64,000 nt of DNA, taken from contig NZ_BSDY01000005.1 in the NCBI RefSeq assembly GCF_027925155.1, forward strand, positions 1 to 64,000. Reading direction: 5' to 3'. How positions within the stretch are numbered: the first letter of the stretch is position 1; each line of letters begins with the position of its first letter. This document shows, one piece after another, positions 42,925 through 52,456 of the stretch. A model generated the notes under the pieces. It saw only the letters and a program-made list of their open reading frames with translations. It had not been told where the DNA came from and ran no database searches. A program made the translations under genes and the position numbers. The stretch is from Propionigenium maris DSM 9537 (GTDB taxonomy: Bacteria > Fusobacteriota > Fusobacteriia > Fusobacteriales > Fusobacteriaceae).

Positions 42925-43365
42925 CTATTTATCTATGGAGCAGGAACCGTCCTCTGAGGGAGCTTCCTCTATTCCCACAAGCTTTATCTTCTGATCGATT
43001 ATCTTGCTTCCCTTCACCTTGTCAAAGGTATATATAAAAGCAAAGGATAGTATGAGCCCCATGAAGCTTGTAAGAACCCTCTTCCCCTCTGTAAATCCTA
43101 AGAATTCACCTAAAAAGTATCCCCCTATCATAAGCAGGATAGGAAGGAGGTAAACTAAGGCTGCAATATTTAACAGGGATTTATCCTCTATTTCAAAGGT
43201 GATGACATTTCCCACCTCTACCTTCTCGCTGCACTTAAACTCAAAGGTACTTCCCATCTTCTCCTTGTTACCACATCCAGAGCAGTGGGCACATGCACTC
43301 TCCTTGTACAGGTGAACCTTGATAATATCCCCTTTAACCTCTCTAACAATTCCCTTATTTATCAT
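42925..43365 (-). CDS. RseC/MucC-like SoxR-reducing system protein
   Basis: The 146-residue protein has an N-terminal domain with a CX2CX2C motif (CAHCSGCGNKEKMG, Cys24-30). Two membrane helices follow (LLNIAALVYLLPILLMIGGYFLG and a second near residue 100). This is the RseC/MucC family, linked to redox partner Rnf or to sigma-E control in other bacteria. It is a single gene here, on the strand opposite its neighbours. The role in this organism, perhaps with the Rnf complex, is inferred. Confidence 0.85.
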   Translation of the reverse strand: MINKGIVREVKGDIIKVHLYKESACAHCSGCGNKEKMGSTFEFKCSEKVEVGNVITFEIEDKSLLNIAALVYLLPILLMIGGYFLGEFLGFTEGKRVLTSFMGLILSFAFIYTFDKVKGSKIIDQKIKLVGIEEAPSEDGSCSIDK

Positions 43366-43465
43366 CGAACCTTCTCCTTAAAAATTCAGAATAAAAAACC
43401 ATAAGTTGCTGAATGAATAGATTATAACATATGGGATTTCTTTTGGAAAGTGTCCTTATTAATCC

Positions 43466-43495
43466 TTGAAAACAGGCACTCAGATATGATAAAAT
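43466..43495 (+). promoter_or_regulatory. Sigma70-like promoter before the 43.5 kb gene
   Basis: TTGAAA and TAAAAT are separated by 18 bases, 27 bases before the start codon. Confidence 0.6.
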
Positions 43496-43522
43496 TAAGA
43501 CAAAAGCTTAATAGGAGGAAAG

Positions 43523-44464
43523 ATGGAAAAATTAGAGGAATACAGGTGGCCTGTATTAAAGGCTCTGACCATATCTCTATTTTTTTTGTATTTTTTTATA
43601 AAGGGAAGGCTTTTGGGTGAAAGTGATCTCTACGATCACCTAAACCTGATTTTTGGAGTATACTATTACTTTTTAATACTGTATCCCCTACTCCTGACCT
43701 CCTCCCTGTTTATAGGTAACAAAAAAAAGGAGAGCGTCTTAAAGATACGTCTTTTTTCAGGAATTCTTTTTTTCTTTTTTTGCACATTTTACATCCTTAT
43801 GGGTGAGCTTCAGACCTCTGTTCTTACTGGAAGGGATCTTGAACAGCAGCTTGTAAAGGTAGCTTGGACCCAGATGAACCTTGGAGGAGTCTCTACATCT
43901 ATAATGCACTTCCTCTACTTTAATATGGACACCCAGATACTCTACAGAACAGTTATCGGGGGAATATCTTTCACCGCCTTTATCCTTTTTGCAAAGGCAG
44001 TTACCGAGAGTATAAGAAGTATACTGGGAATGGCTGCTAAAAGCAGGGAGAGAAGGGAGCTTAGAAGAAAGGAAGAGGAGCTTCAGGCAAAGATAACTAT
44101 AAAGGAAGAGATCGACAAGAAGATGGCTCTCAAGAAGCAGAAGAGTCTCCAGCAGCAGGAGGAGAAGATTCAGCAGAGAGTGGACCTTTTTATGCAAAGG
44201 GATGAAACAGCAGAGGATGAGACAGTTGAAGAACCTCTGAAAGAGGAGATTTCTTGTGAAAGTTCTGCAGGTGAAACTCTTAGTCTAGATGACCTATTGA
44301 ACCTTGTAGAGGAGCAAAGGGATCAGGCAGAGAGAGACGTTGACCCTTCAGAGAAGGAACACCGCCAAGAGGAAAAAAAGGATGAAGACAACAGGCTGGA
44401 GGATAGAACTACAGCCGCTGAAGACACCGATAACAAGGGGGAAAGAAATGATACTAGCATCTAA
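43523..44464 (+). CDS. Membrane protein with C-terminal coiled coil, unknown function
   Basis: The 313-residue protein has four N-terminal hydrophobic helices (first LKALTISLFFLYFFIKG, last FTAFILFAKAVTES, to about residue 165). A highly charged helical cytoplasmic part follows (RRELRRKEEELQAKITIKEE onward, then a run of KK/QQ/EE). The tail is acidic and low in complexity. No family is recognised. It overlaps maf by 17 bases and lies upstream of mreB, so a link to cell shape or division is possible but unproven. Confidence 0.7.
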   Translation: MEKLEEYRWPVLKALTISLFFLYFFIKGRLLGESDLYDHLNLIFGVYYYFLILYPLLLTSSLFIGNKKKESVLKIRLFSGILFFFFCTFYILMGELQTSVLTGRDLEQQLVKVAWTQMNLGGVSTSIMHFLYFNMDTQILYRTVIGGISFTAFILFAKAVTESIRSILGMAAKSRERRELRRKEEELQAKITIKEEIDKKMALKKQKSLQQQEEKIQQRVDLFMQRDETAEDETVEEPLKEEISCESSAGETLSLDDLLNLVEEQRDQAERDVDPSEKEHRQEEKKDEDNRLEDRTTAAEDTDNKGERNDTSI

Positions 44465-45026
44465 ATCACCTAGAAGAAGGGAGATCCTCTCCCAGTTTGG
44501 ATTTGACATAGAGATAGACAGTGTAGATGTGGAAGAGGTAAGCGACGAGAAGGAAGTTGTGGATCAGCTCATGGACATCTCCAGGAAGAAATCCCAGGAG
44601 GTAGCCAAAAGAAATCCAGATAAATATGTAGTGTCAGCAGATACAGCCGTAATAATAGATGGAAGAGTACTGGGAAAACCAGGGGATGAAGAGGAAGCTA
44701 AGAGGACCCTGAGGGAACTTTCCGGGAGGGCACACGAGGTAATAACAGCCTATACCCTCTTCAATCTATCTAAGGAGGTTATGCACAGCCACTACGATAC
44801 AACTATGGTCTACTTTAAGGAACTGAGCGACGAAGAGATAGAATGGTATGTAGCAACTGGGGAACCCATGGATAAAGCGGGATCCTATGGAATACAGGGA
44901 AAGGGAACAATCCTTGTGGACAAGATAGAGGGGGATTTTTACAATGTAATGGGATTTCCTCTGAGTAAGTTTTACGATGACCTGAAATCTTTGGGGATGG
45001 ATATAAGTAATATAAGAATGATGTAG
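44448..45026 (+). CDS. maf: Maf-family nucleoside triphosphate pyrophosphatase
   Basis: Maf hydrolyses dTTP, UTP or modified nucleotides and is linked to septum inhibition in Bacillus. The protein has 192 residues from ATG 44448 (MILASKSPRRREILSQFG), preceded by a purine-rich site. The frame is open further upstream to 44340 but that part has no family match. It has the SADTAVIIDGRVLGKP and TGEPMDKAGSYGIQGKG motifs. It sits next to mreB, a common arrangement. Confidence 0.95.
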   Translation: MILASKSPRRREILSQFGFDIEIDSVDVEEVSDEKEVVDQLMDISRKKSQEVAKRNPDKYVVSADTAVIIDGRVLGKPGDEEEAKRTLRELSGRAHEVITAYTLFNLSKEVMHSHYDTTMVYFKELSDEEIEWYVATGEPMDKAGSYGIQGKGTILVDKIEGDFYNVMGFPLSKFYDDLKSLGMDISNIRMM

Positions 45027-45036
45027 AGGTGAAAGG

Positions 45037-46086
45037 ATGCTTAAGAAAAAGATGAATAAGGTCTTCGGAATGTTTTCTGAAGATTTAGGGATAGACCTTG
45101 GAACGGCTAATACTCTGGTATGTGTTAAGAATAAAGGGGTAGTGCTCAATGAACCCTCGGTAGTAGCAGTGAGACAGAGAACTAAGGAGATATATGAGGT
45201 AGGGGAGCAGGCTAAGAAGATGATCGGTAGAACACCGGCATCCATTTCAGCTATAAGACCCCTTAAAAACGGAGTAATAGCAGACTATGAGGTAACTGAA
45301 AAAATGCTTCGTGAGTTCTATAAGAAGGTGCACAAGAGGAAGTTTCTTACCAACCCAAGGGTGGTAATATGTGTACCAGCTGGAGTTACCCAGGTAGAGA
45401 AGAGAGCTGTAATAGACGTAACAAGGGAAGCTGGGGCAAGAGAGGCCTACCTTATAGAGGAACCTATGGCGGCAGCAATAGGAGCAGGTCTGGATATCTT
45501 TGAACCAGAGGGGAACCTTATTGTAGATATCGGAGGAGGTACTACAGAGATAGCTGTAATATCTCTTGGAGGAATAGTTAAGACAAGCTCCCTAAGAGTG
45601 GCAGGGGACAAGTTTGACAATGCCATAGTTCAGTATGTAAGACAGAAGCACAGCCTTCTTATCGGAGACAGAACCGCAGAGGAGATAAAGATAAATGTGG
45701 GAACAGCTATTGAACTGGAAGAGGAGCTGAGCATTGAGATAAGCGGAAGAAATGTACTAAACGGTCTTCCTAAAAATGTGGTAATAAGATCCACAGAGAT
45801 AAGGGAAGCACTGGAGGAACTGATGCACCAGATTATAGAGGAGATCAAGGTAATCCTTGAAAAGACCCCGCCTGAGCTTTCAGCAGATATCAAGAGAAAG
45901 GGGCTTGTCCTTGCAGGGGGAGGAGCTATGATCAGGGGACTTGACAGAAAGATCGCCAATGCTCTTCATATAAATGTAACTATAACAGAGGAACCATTAA
46001 ATGCTGTGGTAAGAGGTATAGAGGAGTTATTAAAAGGATTTGAAATGTATAGAGAGGTAATAATTTCTCCTGAAATAGACTACTAA
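45037..46086 (+). CDS. mreB: Rod shape-determining protein MreB
   Basis: MreB is a bacterial actin that guides cell-wall insertion. The 349-residue protein has the phosphate-1 motif DLGIDLGTANTLVCVKNKG, EEPMAAAIGAGLDI, the DIGGGTTEIAVISLGG phosphate-2 motif near 168 and LAGGGAMIRGLDR near 288. It starts 10 bases after maf. mreC and mreD are not next to it, unlike the standard cluster. Confidence 0.97.
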   Translation: MLKKKMNKVFGMFSEDLGIDLGTANTLVCVKNKGVVLNEPSVVAVRQRTKEIYEVGEQAKKMIGRTPASISAIRPLKNGVIADYEVTEKMLREFYKKVHKRKFLTNPRVVICVPAGVTQVEKRAVIDVTREAGAREAYLIEEPMAAAIGAGLDIFEPEGNLIVDIGGGTTEIAVISLGGIVKTSSLRVAGDKFDNAIVQYVRQKHSLLIGDRTAEEIKINVGTAIELEEELSIEISGRNVLNGLPKNVVIRSTEIREALEELMHQIIEEIKVILEKTPPELSADIKRKGLVLAGGGAMIRGLDRKIANALHINVTITEEPLNAVVRGIEELLKGFEMYREVIISPEIDY

Positions 46087-46109
46087 TTCCAAGTGAAGGA
46101 GGGGAAGGT

Positions 46110-47717
46110 ATGAAATTAATTTTGATATTTCTAGCCCTCTGTATCAACCTGTATGCCAATCTGGTAACTACCAACGGTAAAATCGGACTTTACCTAGATG
46201 AAAGCGAGATGAGAATACACAGTATCAAGGGATCTGTCTTTGAACAGCCGGATATATCCATCCTTGATGTTGGAGTCCTTATCGACAATAAACCCTACCT
46301 GTTAAATGAGCATATAAAGTCGGCAAGAATATTATCCAATACAAACATAATAATGGTTGTCAGTGAAGTGGCAGACGTAAAGTTTGCCACCTTTATCTTT
46401 CCGTCGGTTATCGAGAGGGACAAGCTGTATATAACTACAGCAGTGAGAAAGGTTCGAGAGGAAACCACGGTAAAGCTTCTCTACAGGATATACCCCTACA
46501 GGAATATAAATATCTTAGATTATAACAGTCCCAAGGACTACTATTTTTTAGATGACTTCAGAATGAAGTCTCTAAACAATCCCATGGGGATGTATCTTTC
46601 CAACCAGGAATTTATGGAGGAGTTGAAGTTTAAGGAGGTAAGACGTAGAACCATCAGGTATCAGGATGTGAAACTGCTCTTAGCTTCAGAGATAAGGGGT
46701 AATAGTAAGAGGGGGTCGGATATCCTCATCCTCAACTTCGGGAAGGAGAAGTGGGAGAACAGGATAGAGCTGAATCCCGGAATATTAAAGGAAGAATATA
46801 CCTTCTGGAAGGATTGGAACTGGGACTTCCAGGGATATCCCAGGGAGGTAAGGGAGCAGCTGACCCAGCTGAAGATGATAACCATGGGGTTTCCAATTCC
46901 AAGAACCATCTCCTATACAGCCAGTGAGCAGCAGCTGACTACAAATATGAAGCTGTCCACCCTCCTTGCCAACTACGGAAAGGACAGGGAGGCTCTGGCT
47001 ATCCTGAGAAATTACAGGTTCAGCAGGAAGAACACCCCTGAGGATGTAGCTATTCTTATGTCTCTGGTGAAGAGCTGGGAGTACTCCAAGGATGTGGTGG
47101 GGGAGACCTATATAAGAACTACAATCTACCCTATATTCCAGAGGATACTTGCTGGGATAGATGATGAGGGAAGGTTCCAAGTAGAGGAGGAGAGGATAGA
47201 AACCTACTTCTACCTCATAAGTGTGCTGGAAGATGTTCTGAAAGATATTCAGACAGTGGACTATCTTCCTAAGGAGACGGTGGAGAGGAAACTTGTCCTT
47301 CTGAGGGAGAATGTTGAAAAAAACTACATGACCCCAGACGGTCTAAAGGATACTCCAAGCTCTCTAGAGGCAAACCCAAGGAATATAGCCTATATAAACC
47401 TCTATCCCAAGGATGTGAGAAGAGCTATTCTGGATGAGGAGTACAAGAAATACTATAACAGCAGATTAGGTTTTCTAATGTTTCCAGGGGATGACTTTGT
47501 GGATACAGATTACAACCTGACCTTTGCCCGTCACCTCCTTGACAATGATTTTCAACAGAGGGGAGAGATGCTATTTGCAAGGGTGAGGGAGATGGTAGAT
47601 AAAAATAACAACTATATTACCCCTCGGATGTATCCCAATGAAAATAATGAGGCAGGGATATACGGAGATTTGATATTCTCCTATTTAATAACAAATTACT
47701 TTAGGGGGATAGAGTAG
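46110..47717 (+). CDS. Exported protein of unknown function
   Basis: The 535-residue protein has a cleavable-looking signal peptide (MKLILIFLALCINLYAN). The first ~200 residues are beta-rich. The rest is alpha-helical, with segments such as LSTLLANYGKDREALAIL and ETYFYLISVLEDVLKDIQTV that recall an alpha/alpha toroid of the GH15 glucoamylase type, but no catalytic motif was recognised. It is between mreB and scpB with tight spacing (23 and 3 bases), so it is probably co-expressed with cell-shape and chromosome genes. A periplasmic role is likely. Confidence 0.65.
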   Translation: MKLILIFLALCINLYANLVTTNGKIGLYLDESEMRIHSIKGSVFEQPDISILDVGVLIDNKPYLLNEHIKSARILSNTNIIMVVSEVADVKFATFIFPSVIERDKLYITTAVRKVREETTVKLLYRIYPYRNINILDYNSPKDYYFLDDFRMKSLNNPMGMYLSNQEFMEELKFKEVRRRTIRYQDVKLLLASEIRGNSKRGSDILILNFGKEKWENRIELNPGILKEEYTFWKDWNWDFQGYPREVREQLTQLKMITMGFPIPRTISYTASEQQLTTNMKLSTLLANYGKDREALAILRNYRFSRKNTPEDVAILMSLVKSWEYSKDVVGETYIRTTIYPIFQRILAGIDDEGRFQVEEERIETYFYLISVLEDVLKDIQTVDYLPKETVERKLVLLRENVEKNYMTPDGLKDTPSSLEANPRNIAYINLYPKDVRRAILDEEYKKYYNSRLGFLMFPGDDFVDTDYNLTFARHLLDNDFQQRGEMLFARVREMVDKNNNYITPRMYPNENNEAGIYGDLIFSYLITNYFRGIE

Positions 47718-47720
47718 CAG

Positions 47721-48338
47721 ATGATAGAACAGGACAGATCCTTTGAGCCGCTGGAAAATCTGGAGCAGATAGAGATTCCAGAGACCAAGGCGGTCAAAAA
47801 TAGAGAGATAATGAAAAGAGATATAGAAGCTATACTCCTCCTTTCTGGAGACGATCTTCAGATAGAGGAGCTCTCCAAGTACTTTAAGAAGGGGATGGAT
47901 ACCATTAAGGATATCCTCTTCGATATAAGGGAGGAGATGAGAGACAGGGGAATAAACCTCTATGTAAAGGGTGGCAGGGTATACCTGGCCACCAATCCCA
48001 AGAGCGGCGAGACGGTACACTGTTTCTTTAATCAGGAGAGCAGACCTAAGAAACTGTCGGCAGCAGCCATGGAAACCCTGTCCATAATAGCTTACAGGCA
48101 GCCTGTAACTAAGGGGGATGTAGAGGATATAAGGGGAGTAGCTGTAGACGGAGTTATGAGCTCCCTAGAGGAGAAGAAGCTGATTGCCGTATGTGGTAAG
48201 AGGGAGGGAATTGGAAGACCAAACCTATATGAGGTAACGGATACCTTCCTTGCATATATGGGAATAGAGAGTGTGGAAGAACTTCCCAACTATAGAGAGG
48301 TGAGAGATAGAATTGACGGAAAAGATGAGGATAAATAA
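47721..48338 (+). CDS. scpB: Segregation and condensation protein B
   Basis: ScpB is the winged-helix partner of the SMC-ScpA condensin. The 205-residue protein has AILLLSGDDLQIEELSKYF, LSAAAMETLSIIAYRQPVTKGDVEDIRG near residue 116 and LIAVCGKREGIGRPNLYEVTDTFL. A ~35-residue acidic N-terminal extension precedes the domain. It overlaps the rluB start region by 14 bases. scpA is not in the window. Confidence 0.94.
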   Translation: MIEQDRSFEPLENLEQIEIPETKAVKNREIMKRDIEAILLLSGDDLQIEELSKYFKKGMDTIKDILFDIREEMRDRGINLYVKGGRVYLATNPKSGETVHCFFNQESRPKKLSAAAMETLSIIAYRQPVTKGDVEDIRGVAVDGVMSSLEEKKLIAVCGKREGIGRPNLYEVTDTFLAYMGIESVEELPNYREVRDRIDGKDEDK

Positions 48339-49026
48339 ATACCTCTCCTCCCTGGGTGTTGCATCCAGAAGAGAGGTAGACAGGCTTGTAGATGAGGGCC
48401 TTATAAAGGTAAATGGAGAGCCGGCTACAAGCGGAATGAAGGTATCATCTGAGGATGAGATAGAGGTAAGGGGAAAGGTTATAGAGACCTCCCAGGAGAA
48501 GAAGGTTTACTATATTCTTAATAAGCCCAAGGGAGTAATTAGTGCAGCCAAGGATGACAGAGGAAGAAGAACTGTGGTGGATATGATAGACACCAAGCAG
48601 AGGATCTATCCCATTGGAAGGCTTGACTTTGACACAACTGGCCTAATCCTTCTGACAAACGACGGGGAACTCTTTAACAGAATAATCCACCCGAGATCCA
48701 CAGTGTATAAATCCTACTTTGTAGTAGTAAAGGGAGAGATGGAAGATACCTCCCTCAAAAAACTTGCAGAGGGAGTGGAGCTAGAGGACGGAAGAACCCT
48801 TCCAGCTAAGGTAAGGCTAGTTAAAAGCAGCCCAAGATCCACAAGTCTTATTATTGAGATAAGAGAGGGAAGAAACAGACAGATCAGAAGGATGTGTAGT
48901 GCTGTGGGGCACCCTGTATACGACCTTAAGAGGGAAAAGATCGGTAGGTTAGGCATAAGAGACCTTGCAGAGGGTCAGTACAGAGAGCTTACAGATGAAG
49001 AGGTAAGATACCTCTACAGCCTGTAG
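48325..49026 (+). CDS. rluB: 23S rRNA/16S rRNA pseudouridine synthase (RsuA/RluB family)
   Basis: The protein has 233 residues from ATG 48325 (MRINKYLSSLGVASRREVDRL). It has an N-terminal S4 RNA-binding domain and a catalytic domain with GRLDFDTTGLILLTNDGEL, in which the Asp is the nucleophile, and IREGRNRQIRRMCSAVGHPV. RluB modifies 23S rRNA position 2605 in E. coli; the exact target here could be that of RluB, RluE or RsuA. It overlaps scpB, a conserved pairing. Confidence 0.93.
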   Translation: MRINKYLSSLGVASRREVDRLVDEGLIKVNGEPATSGMKVSSEDEIEVRGKVIETSQEKKVYYILNKPKGVISAAKDDRGRRTVVDMIDTKQRIYPIGRLDFDTTGLILLTNDGELFNRIIHPRSTVYKSYFVVVKGEMEDTSLKKLAEGVELEDGRTLPAKVRLVKSSPRSTSLIIEIREGRNRQIRRMCSAVGHPVYDLKREKIGRLGIRDLAEGQYRELTDEEVRYLYSL

Positions 49027-49086
49027 GAGAAAGACCTGAGAAAGAAAAAATTATATTTTATATAGATAATCATAGAGGAGGTAGAC

Positions 49087-49377
49087 ATGTCTTTAACAAG
49101 AGAGGAAGTACTAAAGGTAGCTGAACTTGCAAGATTAAAGTTTAAAGAGGAAGAGATTGGTGAATTCCAACAACAACTTAATGATATATTAGGATATGTA
49201 GAAGTGTTAAATGAAGTGGATACAGAGGGGGTAGAGCCTCTAATCTCTGTACACGACGGAATAAACAGACTTAGAGCAGATGAGGTAAGAAAATCTCTAA
49301 CTGTAGAGGAAGCTATGAAAAATGCTCCTGAAACAGCTGATGGTGCCCTAATCGTACCTAAGGTAGTGGGAGAGTAG
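49087..49377 (+). CDS. gatC: Asp/Glu-tRNA amidotransferase subunit C
   Basis: GatC stabilises the GatA-GatB complex that converts Asp-tRNA(Asn) or Glu-tRNA(Gln) to the amide forms. The 96-residue protein has VLKVAELARLKFKEEEIGEFQQQLNDILGYVE-type and RADEVRKSLTVEEAMKNAPE segments. It is first of gatC-gatA-gatB, in the usual order. A start with AGGAGG confirms the frame. Confidence 0.95.
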   Translation: MSLTREEVLKVAELARLKFKEEEIGEFQQQLNDILGYVEVLNEVDTEGVEPLISVHDGINRLRADEVRKSLTVEEAMKNAPETADGALIVPKVVGE

Positions 49378-49459
49378 GAGCCTAGAGGTAAAAAGGTGCC
49401 GGCGATTTTAGAGGCTGGATAGAAAGACAAAATAACTAGTAAGCGTGGGAGGAACAGAA

Positions 49460-50917
49460 ATGGATAAGATTTACGACCTTACTGCTTTTGAGGTGAGAGA
49501 GAAGATTCTTGCTGGTGAAGTAAAATCAGTGGACGTAGTAAAGGCAATTTTCGATAGAATAGAAGCAACAGACGATAAGATAGGAAGTTTTGTATCTCTG
49601 AATAAGGAGAAAGCCCTTGAGGCAGCAGCAGCAGTTGATGAAAAGATTGCCAAGGGAGAAAAGGTAGGAGCCCTTGCAGGGGTGCCAGTAGCCCTTAAAG
49701 ATAACATGGTATCCTACGGAGACCCATCTTCATCTTGCTCTAAGATCCTAGAGGGATATGAGGGGATCTACGATGCTACAGTGGTAACAAAGCTAAAGGA
49801 AGCAGATGCTATCATCATAGGTAAGACTAACATGGATGAGTTTGCCATGGGATCTTCCACAAAGACATCTTGCTTCAAGGAGACTAAAAACCCTTGGGAT
49901 ACTACAAGAGTACCAGGAGGATCATCAGGAGGATCAGCTTCAGCAGTGGCAGCTTCTCAGGCATTCATGGCTCTTGGATCGGATACAGGGGGATCTATCA
50001 GACAGCCCGCTTCATACTGTGGTATAGTTGGACTTAAGCCTACATATGGAAGGGTATCCAGATACGGGATCATGGCCTTTGCCTCATCTCTAGACCAGAT
50101 CGGACCATTTACAAAGACTGTAAAGGATGCAGCTCTTACTATGAATGTAATCGCAGGAATGGATGACTACGATTCAACTTTAGAGGACGTAGAAGTACCT
50201 GACTATACAGAGGCTCTTACTGGAGATGTAAAGGGTATGAAGATTGGTGTGCCTAAGGAGTACTTCATCGAGGGAATCAAGCCAGAGGTAAAGAAGGTAA
50301 TAGATGATGCTATAGAGAAGTATAGAGAGATGGGAGCGGAGATCGTAGATATAAGTCTTCCTCACACTAAGTATGCAGTATCTGTATACTATATCTTAGC
50401 ACCAGCAGAGGCAAGTTCAAACCTTGCAAGATTTGACGGAGTAAGATACGGTCACAGAGCTGCAGATATTAATGGAGTAGATGACCTATACATTAAATCC
50501 AGAAGTGAAGGCTTTGGAGATGAAGTAAAGAGAAGAATAATGATAGGTACCTATGTACTGAGTGCAGGATTCTACGATGCATATTATAGAAAAGCACAGC
50601 AGGTAAGAAGACTTATCAAGGAAGACTTTGAAAAGGCCTTTGAGCAGGTTGATATGATCCTGGCACCAACAGCACCAGGTGTTGCCTTCAGACTAGACGA
50701 CAAGAAGACTCCAATCGAGCTATACTTAGAGGACATCTTCACAATCAGTGCAAACCTTGCAGGACTTCCAGGAATTTCTGTACCAGCAGGACTTGCAGAG
50801 GGTATGCCAGTAGGGGTACAGTTAATTGGTAAAGCCTTTGGAGAAGCTGACATACTAAGAGCTGGAGATGCATTTGAAAGAGTACGTGGAGAGTGGAAGC
50901 TCCCAGAAACTTACTAA
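49460..50917 (+). CDS. gatA: Asp/Glu-tRNA amidotransferase subunit A
   Basis: GatA is the glutaminase (amidase-signature) subunit. The protein has about 485 residues from ATG 49460, preceded by GGGAGG; a GTG at 49445 also is in frame. The catalytic triad region is PVALKDNMVSYGDPSSSCSK (Lys), TSCFKETKNPWDTTRVPGGSSGGSASAVAA-type and SDTGGSIRQPASYCG, with Ser-cis-Ser-Lys chemistry. It channels ammonia to GatB. Confidence 0.97.
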   Translation: MDKIYDLTAFEVREKILAGEVKSVDVVKAIFDRIEATDDKIGSFVSLNKEKALEAAAAVDEKIAKGEKVGALAGVPVALKDNMVSYGDPSSSCSKILEGYEGIYDATVVTKLKEADAIIIGKTNMDEFAMGSSTKTSCFKETKNPWDTTRVPGGSSGGSASAVAASQAFMALGSDTGGSIRQPASYCGIVGLKPTYGRVSRYGIMAFASSLDQIGPFTKTVKDAALTMNVIAGMDDYDSTLEDVEVPDYTEALTGDVKGMKIGVPKEYFIEGIKPEVKKVIDDAIEKYREMGAEIVDISLPHTKYAVSVYYILAPAEASSNLARFDGVRYGHRAADINGVDDLYIKSRSEGFGDEVKRRIMIGTYVLSAGFYDAYYRKAQQVRRLIKEDFEKAFEQVDMILAPTAPGVAFRLDDKKTPIELYLEDIFTISANLAGLPGISVPAGLAEGMPVGVQLIGKAFGEADILRAGDAFERVRGEWKLPETY

Positions 50918-50938
50918 AGAGAGGAATGGAGGAAGAAA

Positions 50939-52384
50939 ATGGCAAGAGAATGGGAATCGGTAATTGGACTAGAGGTTCACTTACAGCTAAATACAGGAAC
51001 TAAAGTATGGTGTGGATGTAGTGCAGACTACGACAACTCACCAATTAATACACATACATGCCCTATATGTCTTGGGCACCCAGGAGCACTACCAAAGTTA
51101 AATGAAAAGGTTGTAGAGTATGCAATAAAAGCTGCCCTTGCCCTTAACTGTGATGTAAACAAGGTAAGCAGATTTGACAGAAAGAACTACTTCTATCCAG
51201 ACCTGACAAAGGGGTATCAGATTACTCAGTTTGATCACCCATATGCTGAGCACGGTCATATAGATGTAACTCTTAAATCTGGAAAGGAAAGAAAGGTTGG
51301 GATCACTAAGATCCAGATAGAAGAGGATACTGGTAAATCCATGCATGCAGGGGATGAGTCCTTTATCAACTACAACAGAGCTTCTATGCCTCTAATTGAG
51401 ATCGTATCTGAACCAGATATGAGATCCTCTGAGGAGGCCTATGAGTACCTTAACCTTCTTAAGGATGCAATAAAGTATACTGAGATCTCAGATGTATCCA
51501 TGGAACTTGGATCTCTTAGATGTGACGCAAACATCTCTGTAAGGCCTAAGGGAGAGGAGAAGTTTGGAACAAGGGTAGAGGTTAAAAACCTGAACTCCTT
51601 CAAGGCTGTAGCAAGAGCCATCGACTATGAGATTGGAAGACAGATAGAAACTATCGAAGAGGGCGGTAGTATCGATCAGGAGACAAGACTTTGGGATGAT
51701 GAGGTTCAGGTTACCAGAGTAATGAGAAGTAAGGAGGAGGCTATGGACTACAGATTCTTCCCAGAGCCAGACCTTGTAAGACTTGTTATCTCAGATGAGC
51801 AGATCGAAGCTATAAGAGAGACTATGCCTGAGTCCAAGGTAGATAAGATGGCAAGATTCGCAAGAGACTACAAGCTTTCTACTACAGATGCTGCTATCCT
51901 TTGTGAGGAGATGGAGCTTGCTGACTACTATGAGGCAGCAGTTAAGGCATCTAACAATCCTAAGACTACAGCTAACTGGATAATGACTGAGGTACTGAGA
52001 GTGCTGAAGGAGGAGAACAAGGATATCACTGAGTTCTCAATTACCTCTGAGGACTTAGGGGAGATCATAAAGCTTATCGATGGTGGAAAGATCTCAAGTA
52101 AGATAGCTAAGAAGTTATTTGAGATAAAGTTAACAGATGAGAGAACCCCTGCAGAGATAGTAGAGGCAGAGGGGATGGCACAGGTAGCAGATACTGGAGC
52201 TATTGAGGCAATGGTAGATGAGGTGCTGGCTAACAACCCTAAGCTTATAGAGGACTATAAGGAAGCAGATGAGGGAAGAAAACCAAGAGTTATGAAGGGA
52301 CTTATGGGGCAGGTAATGAAAGCCTCTAAGGGAAAGGCAAATCCAACTATCGTAACTGAACTACTGATAAAGAAACTTTCTTAA
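50939..52384 (+). CDS. gatB: Asp/Glu-tRNA amidotransferase subunit B
   Basis: GatB is the tRNA-binding kinase and amidotransferase subunit. The 481-residue protein has WESVIGLEVHLQLNTGTKVWCGC, CPICLGHPGALPKLNEK, IQIEEDTGKSMHAGDES, FGTRVEVKNLNSFKAV and a C-terminal YqeY-like tail domain (GMAQVADTGAIEAMVDEVL). The zinc cysteines (Cys26, Cys28, Cys40, Cys43) are present. The genome therefore probably makes Gln- or Asn-tRNA indirectly. Confidence 0.97.
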   Translation: MAREWESVIGLEVHLQLNTGTKVWCGCSADYDNSPINTHTCPICLGHPGALPKLNEKVVEYAIKAALALNCDVNKVSRFDRKNYFYPDLTKGYQITQFDHPYAEHGHIDVTLKSGKERKVGITKIQIEEDTGKSMHAGDESFINYNRASMPLIEIVSEPDMRSSEEAYEYLNLLKDAIKYTEISDVSMELGSLRCDANISVRPKGEEKFGTRVEVKNLNSFKAVARAIDYEIGRQIETIEEGGSIDQETRLWDDEVQVTRVMRSKEEAMDYRFFPEPDLVRLVISDEQIEAIRETMPESKVDKMARFARDYKLSTTDAAILCEEMELADYYEAAVKASNNPKTTANWIMTEVLRVLKEENKDITEFSITSEDLGEIIKLIDGGKISSKIAKKLFEIKLTDERTPAEIVEAEGMAQVADTGAIEAMVDEVLANNPKLIEDYKEADEGRKPRVMKGLMGQVMKASKGKANPTIVTELLIKKLS

Positions 52385-52389
52385 GATAG

Positions 52390-52414
52390 AAATCCCCGAC
52401 AGGTTCGGGGATTT
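52390..52414 (+). terminator. Terminator after gatB
   Basis: AAATCCCCGA-caggt-TCGGGGATTTT is a 10-bp hairpin ending in a T-run. Confidence 0.85.
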
Positions 52415-52456
52415 TCTGTATTTCAAAGGTATGGTTTAATAAAGGGAGATTAAAGT

